Assembly: GCF_954871325.1 (NCBI RefSeq)
Contig: NC_088778.1
Coordinates: 12,533,882-12,597,881, forward strand
Source: Gordionus sp. m RMFG-2023
Lineage: Eukaryota; Nematomorpha; Gordioida; Chordodea; Parachordodidae
DNA length: 64,000 nt
Direction of reading: 5' to 3'
Positions 46,439-57,829 of this stretch are shown here, piece by piece. The notes beneath the pieces are model-generated. The model saw only the letters and a program-made list of their open reading frames with translations. It did not search any database and was not told the origin of the DNA. The translations under genes and the position numbers were made by a program. The stretch's first letter is position 1, and each line of letters opens with the position of its first letter.

Positions 46439-49400
46439 ACTTGGGTAGAGTAAACATGTTTTTTTAATCACAGTTAGTGTGATTTTGTAGTGAAATATAC
46501 TTAAATTAAATTTTTATAAGGAAAACTTAGAAAAATTATAAACCTTATTTATTAATCTTATTCTAATTATAAATAAAAAAGCTTTATTATTTTATACTAC
46601 GTTGATGGGTGTAGAGGTTGATTGTGTATCATTGAAAAAATAATCAGACTCAGACTCCGAAATTGGTAAACATATCTATTATAAAAAATTTATAAAAAAT
46701 TAAAGTGATATTTATTAAAAATATAATAAAATAAGAGCGATAAAAATTGTAGAATAAAAAAATTTTTAAATGAAAATTAATAATATTTTTATTCCTATAT
46801 ATAGTAGCAAAGAGAAGCTTATGGAGTAAAGGGGGGGGGGGAGTACTTTTCGTAATAAAAAAATTATTTTAAAATAATATAAAACGTTTTTTAAAGAAAT
46901 TGTGTATTATTTAACTCATTTATAAAGTCTTCCAGTTTATGCACAAAAATAAATTTCAAAGAAAAAAGGATTATTTTAATTTTTTTTACAAGTTAAAACT
47001 TTTTATAAATTGCAAATGCTTTCTTTATTTTTATTATTTTTGCAAACAAAATAAAAATATTTTTATATGGATGGGTTTTTTTTATCGACAATGTGTTTCA
47101 TTAGAATCATCACAATTCACAACAGTAATTATAAATAAATTCTGTGGCCACTATGGCGAGGGTGAGGAGGGGTATTTTTACAGAATAAAACTTTTTTTAA
47201 AGTTACATAATAAAAAAAAATATTTTATTTCCTATATACAAGTGTTGTGTTGTTGTGAAAAACATAAAATTATTTTCTTTGTAAAAATAATTAAAACTTA
47301 GATGCCTAACTATTTTTTATAAAAATATATATTACATTTTCCAAATTTTGTTCTTGAGTCCGTTTTCAGTACGATTTGTATTTGTACCATCACCATTTTT
47401 GAGATATTCAATAAATATATATAACTTAGTTTAAAATATGATTTTCGAGATAAATTAAAAATTAATTTAGAGAATCATCTTTAAGAAATTTAAAAAAAAA
47501 CTAGATAAATTGAAATTCGATTAAATTATTGAAGAAAATATAAATTATTAACAAAAATATTTTCATTCCCTTTCATGATTAAGGCTGTAAAAATCTTCCT
47601 TATGCACTTAATAATATAAAAATAGTTGAAATCCGAGCGATTCAATTATGAAAATTAAAATGGGAATTCAGTAAAAATTGTTTTAAGTTGTTTTAATTTA
47701 TGAGTATTGGGAAAAAAATAGTATATGTTGAAGCACCAACCTACATGTATTGTTTTGCTATTCAGATTCACACCAATGTTATTAATGCTTAAATTTTTAG
47801 CTATAACGGCTCACTCAAGAATTTTGTAAAGTTAAAATAGGTATCCTATAAATCCCATAAAAGTTTAGTTGAAGATGCTTAAGTAACCGTAAACTAGTAA
47901 TTATATAAAGCTTTTGCTCAAAGCTCTCTATTTGCCAAATATGAATACTTACATAAAATTATTTTAGCTAAAATATTAATCGGGCCGTTTTAAAATATCA
48001 ACCCAAATCAGGTTTTTTAACAACACTATTGTGATTAATGTGGAATAAAATAATAAAGCTTTTTTATTTATAATTAGAATAAGATTAATAAATAAGGTTT
48101 ATAATTTTTCTTAGTTTTCCTTATAAAAATTTCATTTTTGTATATTTCGCTACAAAATCACACTAACTGTGTTTAAAAAAACATGTTTACTCTACCAAAG
48201 TAGAGGCTATGCAAATTAAATTTTTATTTAGCCTGAGCCCATTGTAACTTATTCTAAAACCCTATCTCAGTTATTGATATATACCAATTAATTTTTAGGC
48301 ACTACTAACACCTTCCTCCTTTCTTTAGCCGAGTCTGAAAATATTTAAATTTATTTAAATAAAAAGCATTTTAATTTTTATATTAAATTTTATAGTATTT
48401 GCTCTTTCGTTTATTCTCAGTAAACTATAATTTTGGATTTTTAAATTAAACCATAACTCGACCAGATATAAATTTTTTATCCCGAAACTGACTTGCTTGC
48501 AGGGCTATATTATCTAACAATAAAAACAACCCCGGATCTTACCAAAGGTCTGAACCAAGGGTCTGTGCTCGGGGTTCGTGCTCAGAGCTGGTTTAGTCGA
48601 TTTTTAGACCAAAACCCCGGGTCTTGGTTTATACAACCAACCAATCAACAACACTACTAACCATTCTAAGTTATGGCCTCCCAATTTTATTCCATATTGT
48701 TGCTTTAATGATGGTTACTTAAGAACCTGTATCATATTCCATTTTAATTTCGAGGTTGTTTATTAATACCATAATTGTTGGGTGCTGTTCATATTTGTAA
48801 AAAATTTTTATTGAGAAATCTGAATCTTCGTTGTTACTATTGTAATTTGTACCGTAGACTTTTCCTCCAATTTTACAACACACGGCAAAGTAGTTTAATT
48901 TCTTACATTTGTTGCACGTTTTTCCGTATACTGGACAATTCCCTAGCATGAAAACGATTACAAAAATAACACGGTTTTTTTGTATTATTATTATTCGTGT
49001 GGTAGATATATAACCTTGAACTGGTTTTCTTTTTACGTATGTTTTATTATCATTTTGATACTGCCGATTATCATTATCATCACACTGCCGATTATTATTA
49101 TAATTTTAATTTAATAGTTTATTCTTATCATTATGTTTAGTCGTCTCTTTAATTTTATCCATTTTAGTATTATATATTTTTAAGTTGGCCCGTTACATCG
49201 CTAAAGCCATTTGTATAACCTTGTTTAGCTTAACGGTTGCTCGTATTTGGGTATCTAAATCGTAATTTTTTTATCTAGTTGTGAATTCATTAATCCAGCG
49301 ATTAATAATTGATCACGAATTCGTAGTTCTATATTATCTTCAGATTGTCATCTACGGGCTAGTTCCTTTATATTTTTTAAATAACTCATACTTTCTGTTG

Positions 49401-49760
49401 TTCTGCGACTTAATCATAAATCAATTCTTGATTCCAAGGCAGTTCTTTCGTCTTAAAGTGTTTTGCAATTTTATATAAATCTGCCCATATCACATTATCA
49501 ATTTTCCTTGAAAATAGTAATTTTTTTATATCTGTTATTATATTTATTTTTCCATATGCTATGAATAATTTTTTTAAAGTTGAGTTTGTTTGAGTAATAT
49601 TCATTACATTCAAAATATATTTAATATAATCTAGATAATCGCCTAAAGAAGTTTCCTCCGAAATTCTGTTTAATGTAATCTTTGAAATATCACCCATAAT
49701 TTCTAAAGATATTATTATAATTTAAAAAAATATATATTTCTATAAAATTCTATTTAATAT

Positions 49761-50597
49761 TTAACTTGGCCGAAGCCACGTCTTTTTTTTTATCTTATCG
49801 CCAATTTTATAACTTGAAGAAACCTCATAATATATGGTCTGGTAACTTTTTATTCTCAATTCTTGTATATATACTATTCTTTAATTATTCAATTTAACTG
49901 ACCTTTTATTTATATAATATTAAATATAAATACGCTATATTATAGTATAACAAATATATTATTTAAATAACGTTGAATATTAACCCTTTAAAATATATGA
50001 AATATAACCATTACTATTGTCGTATGACAATTTTATTAAATTTACCACTCAGTTACTCATATTCTTGCTTCAAGTCATAAAAATTATACAATTCTCTAAA
50101 TCCTATGACAAAACTCGTTGTTAAATACTTATCATAAGGTTGATATTATTGATAATATGTTATCAAATATACGATTTTGTAACATAAATTATAATGTGAA
50201 CATAATTTTATGCTAGACAAATGACATTATTATATTTCCATTAACCATAATAGACTGCCTTCCCTGAATACTAAAATGACAGAAAAAAATGTATTATATT
50301 ATAGTAATTTACATTAAAAAGCTTAAACAATGTATTTCTATGTATTTCATTCTTGGCACTCCAAAATCAATATTTATTGTTTGTATAAAAAACAGGCTAA
50401 GCCATCCCGCTACTTATTTTTATACACGTTCTCACATTTTGAGGAGGAGCTGAGTCCCTCCCGCTAAAATATTTCAATATTATTTATAAAGTGTTCAATT
50501 TGAATGCCCTTTTAAAAATCAAAATTTTTATAAAGTCAAAAATAGAACTTTTTTTTCTTTTTCATATTTTTTTATAGTCAGACGGCACTTTATTACA
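49761..50597. other. Gypsy leader side and featureless AT-rich DNA
   Basis: The first part may include the Gypsy leader or LTR, but without a second copy in the window I cannot delimit it. No other feature is seen up to 50597. Confidence 0.35.
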
Positions 50598-50692
50598 TAG
50601 TGTTGTTAAAAGCCCGATTTGGGGGTAATAAAATTATGGAATTCTCGAGAGTTTTTATAAATCGACCCGAATCGGGCTTTTTACCAACAGTA
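50598..50692. mobile_element. 95-base palindromic MITE with AAAAGCCCGATT arms
   Basis: It starts TAGTGTTGTTAAAAGCCCGA and ends CGGGCTTTTTACCAACAGTA, so almost the whole element is an inverted repeat around a short centre. The first ten bases equal those of the fold-back element at 42992, which suggests mobilisation by a related transposase. With borders shifted by one base the flanks TATTACAT and AATAACAT agree in six of eight positions. Confidence 0.7.
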
Positions 50693-50699
50693 ATAACAT

Positions 50700-53070
50700 A
50701 GAAGAAGAGAAGCAAAAAGTTTTATTTTTCCATATTTATATTTCACTATTTTATTTTATATTTAATTATCAAAAAAAATTTACAATTTTTATGAATATTA
50801 GAAGATTAAAGGTAAAAAAATTATTAAAACCAAAATAAAAACTAAGAAGTATACCGGTTTGAGAATAAAACGCTTAACAATTGACAGTGATAATAGGTTT
50901 TTAATATTTTTTCTTTATTTCAGTGGCACCGATTCTTGGGATGGTGGGGCTCTCATTGAAAAATTTCACAAAATATATATTATGGATCCAATAATATTTT
51001 AAACAGTGAATTTTCATAAAAAAATTAGATCTTCATATAAATTTTTTGCCTCTTTTTTATTGACATTTAGAGTGAGATTCAGCATTAGAAAGAAGGGGGA
51101 TAATTGGCTCCGAAGGCAAGTTTTGATTTGGACCGACTCTAAAAAGGCAAAACTGATTTTTAAGATAAAACTACATCGATAGGATCGAGGCTTAAACCTG
51201 ATAGCTCAATCTTTGTAAAAGTCAACTCGTAAAGGCCTGACTTATTAACTGCTAAGACTGAACCGATTTTGCAACACTATAGGCAAGAAATAGTCCAATT
51301 TAAAAAATCTTTTTAATGTAATAGGATTTTAAGTTTTCAAATAGGTAGGTTAGTTGGTAGTAATTGGGATTAATCAATCTACCTTGACTGATATAATAAA
51401 TTGTTCATCTTTGTCCTTATACCAATGAACCATTTTTATATTGATTGACTGATACTTAAAAAAATTAAATCATTAAGATATTCATAAAGAAAAGTTTAAA
51501 AAAATCCCAACTGGGTGTGTACTAAATCGTGTATTACTGCCGAGTGGAGTTTTCATCTTATGAATTTGATCATGGTAAATCGAGCGAATTTAAGAGTAAA
51601 TGTATCAAATTTAATTTTCTAAATATTAATGGACCTTCGCTATAGGAGTGGAATTAAGATCCATATATAAAAATATGAGAAAGAATTATCGCGGGAGAAT
51701 ATAATCTTTTCAAAAAAAAATACAATCCTAAGGAAAACGAAGAAATGAAACATTTATAGAAATTTTTTAATTAAAAAATAATAGCCCCCCTCTAAATTTT
51801 TGAGTAATATACCACTGACTGATGACATGCTTGAAATATTACTAACTATTCCTATTTTATCTTGTTCATGTGAACAATCTCAAAACAGCGTTGTTAAAAA
51901 GCGTTGTTTCATTTTTTGAAAAACACATGGAGCGCTGCTATTTTTCAAAGCTCAGAAGCATTCCCAGCCACTTTTTGGAAAAGAGTGAAAGAGAGAATAT
52001 TATTGTATAAATTTGCTGAAAAAATCATCTTAAATTAATGTATTTTGTTGAATCGAATAATAATAATATTCACTTAATTAAATTTATAAAACTATTTTTT
52101 TTATTAAACATTGATCCGATATGTTACTTATTTCCATAAACATGAAGAAGATATTATGTTATTAACAGGTCGAAATCGAGTTGTTATTTATATTTGTAAA
52201 CATCATGAATACGATATCATGTTATTAACAGGTCAAGAAAGTATTGAAATGATGAATTATCATTTCCATTTCCATCAATAAATATGCTTCTCTTCTGGAT
52301 AATCGATGATAAGATAAAACAGAGCAGAAAACCTTGATTTTATACCACAACATTCACGCTATGTCTGTCGCAATATTAATTTAGTGGCCATAATTGATGC
52401 GGAGAAAGCTTAAGAAAGTAGAAAATTTAAAATTATATTACAAAGCTCATATTAAATGTCAGTCTTTATAGAATAAACTTTAAAAGAATATAATTAAAAA
52501 ATTGGGAAGGATTTACACGCTTTAACTCTCAAGAACGTAAATTAAAGAATATATCCAAGTAAGATTATGGAGTCTTTAACAAAACCCTATGTATATCTTT
52601 TGGGAATTCAGGGCTCCTTTTCAAATGGTAGGAGCGGGAGCGGAAGCTAACTCCTTAAAAAGGATTAACAACTCTAAAAATTTATTTAAGATTATGTTCT
52701 TCAATAATCGAGCGTAACCGATTTATTACGATATCTAGCTCAAGCTTCATTATGAAATATGATATTTCAAGTGATCATTATATAATATTAATGGACAAAT
52801 TCTCAAATCGTCAAATTGCTGAAATAAGTTAATATTAAATAAATTTTATTTTTCATAAATCAATTTTTTTTTTATAAATAACTTAATTAACCACCTATCT
52901 ATTTTTTGTTATATGTGCTTTTTACAATATATTTTGAACAACCCCCCCCCCTTTCAATGAAAAATATAGCTAGCTGTGAACCATACTATGATTAACCCGC
53001 CATTTTTTTTATTTTATAATATTCATAAATACAAAATATTTCTAGAATTCAAATTAACAAATACAATATA
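50700..53070. other. Gene-poor stretch with a small direct duplication
   Basis: No gene is recognised. AACAGCGTTGTTAAAAAGCG at 51885 looks like an element terminus without a visible partner. A diverged direct duplication occurs at 52140-52240: AAACATGAAGAAGATATTAT is followed by GTTATTAACAGGTC, and AAACATCATGAATACGATAT by the same words, about 62 bases apart. A C run sits near 52945. Confidence 0.4.
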
Positions 53071-53181
53071 TTTTTGTCTCAACATTATAATTTTATAATG
53101 AATATCATGTGTTCAATGTTTGAATTAGCCAATGATATATTTTACCTATTAAGTTTGACTTATATAGTAAATCAATTTCAG

Positions 53182-55410
53182 GGATTATTAGCCACAAAGA
53201 AAATCCCCAAACCATTAATTATGGGTAACATAGGAAAGTATGGACCAAATGACAATGAATTTTCAAAAATTATTGATAGCAACCTTAAAACATGCATAGA
53301 AAATGAAGATATTTCCGATTCTTGGCTTATTATTTACATCGATGGTGGCACAAACTACGCATATGAAATTGATGAAATAGAAATGATTGTAGAAAGCGAA
53401 GGTTTTTTTATAACTTTTAATACAATATTAAATAAACCATTTAAACTTATATTATGGTTTCGATGTTCACTATATATTATTTCGTTCCTCAAATTTGCTC
53501 CCCGATGTTATTTTTCTAATTAAAAAAAAGGGAGATGGTATAAATGTATTTAACAGTACACTTATGCCTCATTTATGGTAAGCGCGTTTGCCTCTTTATG
53601 GTAAAGCGTTATGTTCGTGCGTTATGTTTAAGTGTTGCGTTATTTAGCGCAGCGTTCAAGCAAATAAATGGGTCAACTTATAAATATGGAGCGTTATGGT
53701 GATAATGATAAAATTTGTAAAATATATGTTGCCACGATTTGATTATAAAAATAATAGCGAATTCAATAAAAAAATATATGATAATTCTGAAATAATATGT
53801 TAATTTTTTTTATTTATTTTAGCATGATCTATTAAATTATCGTTATGAAGAATCAGCTGTCATTTAGATATCGTTAAATAAAGCAACGCTTGAACATAAC
53901 GCGTTTACTATATGCGTCGAACGCGCTAGTAGCGTATTATAGTAAATGTTCTGCCATAATTCAAAATTTAAATAAATTTACCTAAATCTAAGTCTCTGGT
54001 TTATGTAAACAAAATGATAAAATTTAAGAAACAAATCTTTTAGCAATTCATTCTTTGATTCTCTGACCTATTATACTATATTAGCCCTCTGTTTCCTAGT
54101 GATATAATAAAAATTGAACCTTTTAAATCTTTGTTTTAATGAATTCTTAGCTAAAATTCCATTTTAAATTAAAGTTTAGTATAAATGTATTTAAAAAATT
54201 ATCAAATCCTCAAATATTGAATTATTTTTAAAATAACATCTATAATATATGCCCCCATTTTTTCAAAATATAAAAATCCTGGCTCATATTAGTTTGACAT
54301 CACTGAAGAAAACTCAGCTGCTATAATTAAATTATAACAAAAAAATGACCTGAAAACAAAATCCATAAAATGGGGATAGACTCAATGGCCTATTACGAAG
54401 GTATGATATAGAGGTTTGTAACCCAACCAGGAAATTAAACTCTCTGACCTCATCTGGTTGGGGTTGGTTGATAAATTGTGACTTTTTATTTTTGACTGGG
54501 CCGGGTGTGGAATTGCATCAGGTTGGGTCAGGTTAAATTTTTGTGCCATTTTGAATTTAATCAGTAATAGTATTAACATGATGTGAGGCAAACATCGTCT
54601 ACACCTGGCTATTGGAAGAGATTTAACCTGTTTAACAAATATAAATTTGTATATCTACCGTATGGTTAGAAGTTAGGCTAACCTCTATTAAAGTGGTTTA
54701 ATGTTAAATTTATAATATTCTATCTAACATGATCTTGTTGCATAAAATAATATAGATATGCTGAATGGAGACATAAGAGCTTATGTAGGGATGAATATAA
54801 TACACACTAGCGAAACTGATCCAATTACTAATTTAACATTTTATGAAGTGCCGGGATTAAATGAATACGTTGAGTGCGATCGTTTTGACATTGCTAATAG
54901 TTCACTATTCCCTAATTATAAACAACCTGTTTTGAAGGCTGAATGTGATAGCAGAGGTAAAGCAATTCTCATAAAAATTTTTACTCATAGTGGATTTATT
55001 CCATTTTCATTATGCGAAATTTATTGGTCCCGTGTTGGAGACATGTTGAGTAAAAATAAAATTTATTTAAAAAAATTTAAAATATTTTAGAAAATCTTTT
55101 GGATATAAATATTCTTCCCAATTATACTGTAACTCAACTAGGTAATAATTTATTAGATCCTAAAATAGGTATGAATGGTATCATTGATAAAGCATGCTTG
55201 ATTGGAAAGCCGGGATTTGGTAGAAAATATATATATAAGCGACAAATTTGAATTTATATGTTTGAAAAAAATACAGAATGTATGTTCATATTTTTATTAT
55301 TTAGATCCCTCGATAAAAAAAAATACTGTACTTTTTTCATTTATAGGCTACAGGATGGCTACGTTTTGATTCATATATAAAGGTGGTCAACATAGAACAT
55401 TTTTAATAAG
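53182..55410 (+). CDS. Candidate gene with tandem fucolectin/F5-8C-like domains
   Basis: Four exons can be proposed: 53182-53401, 54756-55049, 55091-55219 and from 55354. Phases agree (G+AT at the first junction, A+AA at the second, G+GA at the third) and the second intron is 41 bases, like those of HECTD1. The first two exons give one domain: EFSKIIDSNLKTC, SWLIIYIDGGTNYAYEIDEI, MLNGDIRAYVG, LKAECDSRGKAILIKIF and FIPFSLCEIYW. These align in order with fucolectin patterns (ASNAIDGN..T, WWRVDL, RISGAEIRIG, C.....GRYV, LCEVEV). Exons 3-4 start a second domain (NGIIDKACLIGKPGFGWLRF). Such domains bind sugars on secreted proteins. The 5' end (a Leu-rich open stretch from 53074) and the 3' end are unresolved, and the calcium- and fucose-binding residues are not clearly conserved. 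Confidence 0.5.
53570..53948. mobile_element. MITE with GCGTTATG/AACGCG subterminal words, intron 1 of the candidate lectin gene
   Basis: It starts CATTTATGGTAAGCGCGTTT and ends GCGTATTATAGTAAATG, an inverted match. Flanks TTATGCCT (53562-53569) and TTCTGCCA (53949-53956) agree in six of eight positions. GCGTTATGTT, AAAGCGTTATG and GAACATAACGCG words crowd both ends, the same style as the other hAT families here. It has no coding content. Confidence 0.65.
54380..54560. repeat. GGTTGGG-type remnant of the GC-motif hAT class
   Basis: AACCCAACCAGG, CTGGTTGGGGTTGGTTG, GACTGGGCCGGGTGTGG and GGTTGGGTCAGG lie within 130 bases. The word GGGCCGGG and the CTCTCTGACCTC phrase recall the ends of the 43453 element. 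It lies in intron 1 of the candidate lectin gene; no borders can be set. Confidence 0.35.
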
Positions 55411-55949
55411 CTTTTTTAATAGGATTCTTAAAAGGATAGTTAGTAATAAAAGGCCCAAGCACGGCTTTATGGAAATTTTTAAAATAAAATCTTTTAAATG
55501 TTTGTATTAATATTATTTTTATTCCAATTATTTTCAAAGATTATCATTGGATCATTCACTACGGCTACAGAAATCAGAAAGAAATTCTGCTAGATTTACA
55601 GAACATTTTAATATACCAAACCGACAATAAATTTGGTAAATGAATTTATAATAATTAATTTTTTTTTTTAATTTCAATTTTATTTTATTCTCAATTTCAA
55701 ATATTCAAAACGTTTAATAATTTTAAAAAAATGTATTAGGAGGAGAAATTTTTTTTTGGAAAAATATATGCTAAAAATTATATAAACTTAAAATATTAAG
55801 AAATAGGGTGGGGGGTGGGGGGGAATTTAAAAGATCTACTGTTTTGACATAGAGCCAAGAATGGAGATAAAATAGATCTACATATCTTTGAGATATATTA
55901 TTTGTCTAAGGTATAAATTGTCTTTAGAATCTCCAGTGATTGTTGTTAG
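55411..55949. other. No recognisable feature
   Basis: AT-rich sequence with a short GGGGTGGGGGG run near 55808. It is downstream of the last proposed exon of the candidate lectin gene and may be intron or intergenic. Confidence 0.4.
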
Positions 55950-56262
55950 CTTTTTCCAAAATTATAAAAATAGGATCGCTTCTTCGCCGATGTTCCCTAA
56001 TGTGATAGTATGTTCTAATTGGGAATATTTTTGATTATGCGTTCGTTTTAGCAAACGCATCTATACAGGCATAATTCCATACCAAAGATTATCCTTTTGC
56101 CCAAGGCGTAATAGTGACACCATCTGGTTTTTTATTGTCAGAGATATTTAGTTCGACGGTTTCTACTCTGGAAGGAATTTTGACTGATAGTAGCGCCTTA
56201 TGGATCAGGTTGTTAATTGCCCGGTGACACAAGTGTTTCTCCTTATAAAATTTGCAGTGTGA
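55950..56262 (-). pseudogene. Non-LTR retroelement C-terminal nuclease-like fragment
   Basis: On the minus strand the frame reads HCKFYKEKHLCHRAINNLIH, then SVKIPSRVETVELNISDNKK, then PDGVTITPWAKG, a stop, and SLVWNYACIDAFAKTNA. The order R/H.A.ND.I..AL, IP...EP, RPDG.T..PW..G, WD.T..DTFA is a pattern I associate with the C-terminal region of certain reverse-transcriptase ORFs of aquatic invertebrates, where PDG and the WD block may form a PD-(D/E)xK-like fold. Two in-frame stops show it is dead. It is cut off at 56275 by the insertion of a TAGTGTTGTTAA element. Confidence 0.5.
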
Positions 56263-56275
56263 GGAGTGGTGCCTA

Positions 56276-56370
56276 GTGTTGTTAATTTGCTTAGTCGTAA
56301 AATTTACGACCCTTTTATGTGCTCAGGCCGACCCGGGGTCCAGACCCGGGGTTCAGACCCGTGGTGATAT
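56276..56370. repeat. End of a fold-back-family element (CAGACCCGGGG motifs)
   Basis: TAGTGTTGTTAATTTGCTTA, TAAAATTTACGACCC and CAGGCCGACCCGGGGTCCAG repeat the left end of the element at 42992 almost word for word. The terminus breaks the retroelement fragment to its left. Confidence 0.75.
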
Positions 56371-57180
56371 GGATATGGGTATCAAATAAAATCTAATTTA
56401 AATATCTTTAGATTGAAAGTCATCATTTTTTGTCTTGATGGCTATGACTTGGTCTGGGGGATAGATGGAGGGGGGAGGGGGTAAAAAATAATTTTTTTTG
56501 ATATGGGTATCAAATAAAAGGTAAATGAAATATTTTTTTATTGTAATAATAATAATCACTCATAGAGGGCGGGTCTAGGTCTGGGGGGTTTAGGAATATT
56601 TTTATCAACACAAAATATCGATATATGGGTATCAAATAAAATCTAATTTAAATATCTTTACATTGAAAGTATTCATTTTTTGTATGGATGGGTATGACTT
56701 GTCTGGGGGTAGATGGAGGGGGGGGGAGTGTAAAAAATAATTTTTTTGGATATGGGTATCAAATAAAAACTAATTAAAAATTTTTTTTATTATAATAATA
56801 ATAATCACTCATAAATGGCGGGTCAAGGTCTTGAGGGGTCAGAATATTTTTATCAACACAAAATATCGATGTGGGTATCAAATAAAAGCTAGTATAAATA
56901 TCTCTTGATTGTAAAAATTATACTAAGTAGGCAGGATGTCTTAGTTAGTCAGGAATATTTATATAAACACAAAATATTGATATAGGAATCAAATAAAAGG
57001 TATTTTAAATATTGGAGCGTAAAATTTTTTTTAAATAATAGGCTACTAAAATATCTTTTATTGTAATAATAATTAAACTCTAAATGGGCTCTAGGTCTTA
57101 GAGGGCCAGGAAATTTTTTATCAACACAAAATATTAATATGACTATAAAATAGAAGTCAATTAAAATAACAGTATTCACT
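56371..57180. repeat. Tandem array with GATATGGGTATCAAATAAA boxes
   Basis: The box (G)ATATGGGTATCAAATAAAA occurs at about 56371, 56501, 56627, 56749 and 56871, with a degenerate sixth near 56975. Two half-units alternate: one with TTAAATATCTTTA.ATTGAAAG then GGGGGTAGATGGAGGGGGG, and one with TTATTGTAATAATAATAATC then GGGCGGGTCTAGGTCT and TTTTTATCAACACAAAATAT. The full period is about 250 bases, about three copies, decaying to the right. It lies between two outward ends of the fold-back family and may be the internal array of one element. Confidence 0.8.
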
Positions 57181-57195
57181 CTTGGTCTCTTAATA

Positions 57196-57470
57196 GTAGT
57201 GTTGTTAATTGGTTGGTTGTGTAAAACCCAGACCCGGGGTTTGGGTCTAAAAAACCGACCAAACCAGCTCTGAGCACGAACCTTGAGCACAGACCCGGGT
57301 ACAGGCCCGGGGTTCAGACCCGGGGTCCAGGAGAATAATGTTGTATCAAATATTTCAAATAAAAAATATTTATCAATAATATCGAACTTAGATAGTAAAA
57401 TCTTGCAAGCAACTCAGCTTATGGTTAAAAATTTTTAATCGGGACGACTTCGGGCTTATAAATACCAAAT
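57196..57470. repeat. Second end of the fold-back family
   Basis: TAGTGTTGTTAATTGGTTGG, then AGACCCGGGGTTTGGGTCTA, GCTCTGAGCACGAACC and CAGACCCGGGGTCCAGGAG, then CTTGCAAGCAACTCAG. This is the inverted form of the right end of the 42992-48656 element, in matching order. No opposite end is seen to its right, so it is either a solo end or the end of a rearranged copy starting at 56276. Confidence 0.7.
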
Positions 57471-57829
57471 AGGATTAAAATGAATTATTATGTAGGTTAG
57501 CTGAGAGATTACTTCCAGCTATACCATCCTGATCCTAGTTAGAATTACGAACTGGGATTTGTTTAATTTTATCAACTAGAGGACGAATATTTTATAATAT
57601 ACTTTTTAAAAATAACATTAAATATCTGTAGCTAATCTTTTTGAATAAAATCCCATGTTTTCTTATTTGATAAAAAAATTAAATTATATATTTGCACATG
57701 ATTTTAAAATCTAAAATATAGATGTGATATTAACGGTGGTGTGGCGTCTCTAGTTTCTATAAATATAATCAAATATTTTTATTTTACATAAAAAATTCAA
57801 CATTTGATAAATTAAGATATATTTAAAAA

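Larger units (their letters stand above)
42992..48656. mobile_element. Fold-back hAT-type element with CAGACCCGGGG motifs, nested in the Gypsy fossil
   Basis: It starts TAGTGTTGTTAATTTGCTTG and ends CCAATCAACAACACTA. A perfect 8-base target duplication CTAACCAT lies at 42984-42991 and 48657-48664. The two ends form long inverted arms of about 620 bases: 42992-43452 continued at 46447-46605 on the left, and about 48035-48656 on the right. CAGACCCGGGGT and GAGCACAGGCCC words are repeated just inside both termini. The centre (46605-48035) has no recognisable gene. The left arm is interrupted by the hAT element at 43453-46438. Shorter relatives lie at 56276 and 57196. Confidence 0.88.
40800..49760 (-). 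mobile_element. Ty3/Gypsy LTR retrotransposon fossil, split by a nested insertion
   Basis: Minus-strand parts in element order: gag-like region with a CCHC-type zinc knuckle (CNKCKKLNYFAVCC) and a protease-like start at about 48660-49700, then reverse transcriptase (LRLCGDF near 42530), RNase H end and integrase start between about 41090 and 42980. The two halves are separated by the fold-back element at 42992-48656. The copy is broken in many places and clearly inactive; I could not define either LTR. A TGGCG-type primer-binding-site candidate lies near 49800. Age: older than both nested hAT insertions. Confidence 0.75.

Noticed and set aside
46939-47301. A 120-residue open frame in the centre of the fold-back element
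   Set aside because: It is made almost entirely of Lys, Phe, Asn and Ile from A and T runs, has no recognisable domain, and its start is arbitrary.
49800-50470. LTR of the Gypsy fossil
   Set aside because: A TGGCG-type primer-binding candidate exists, but no second LTR copy could be matched on the other side, so no LTR was annotated.
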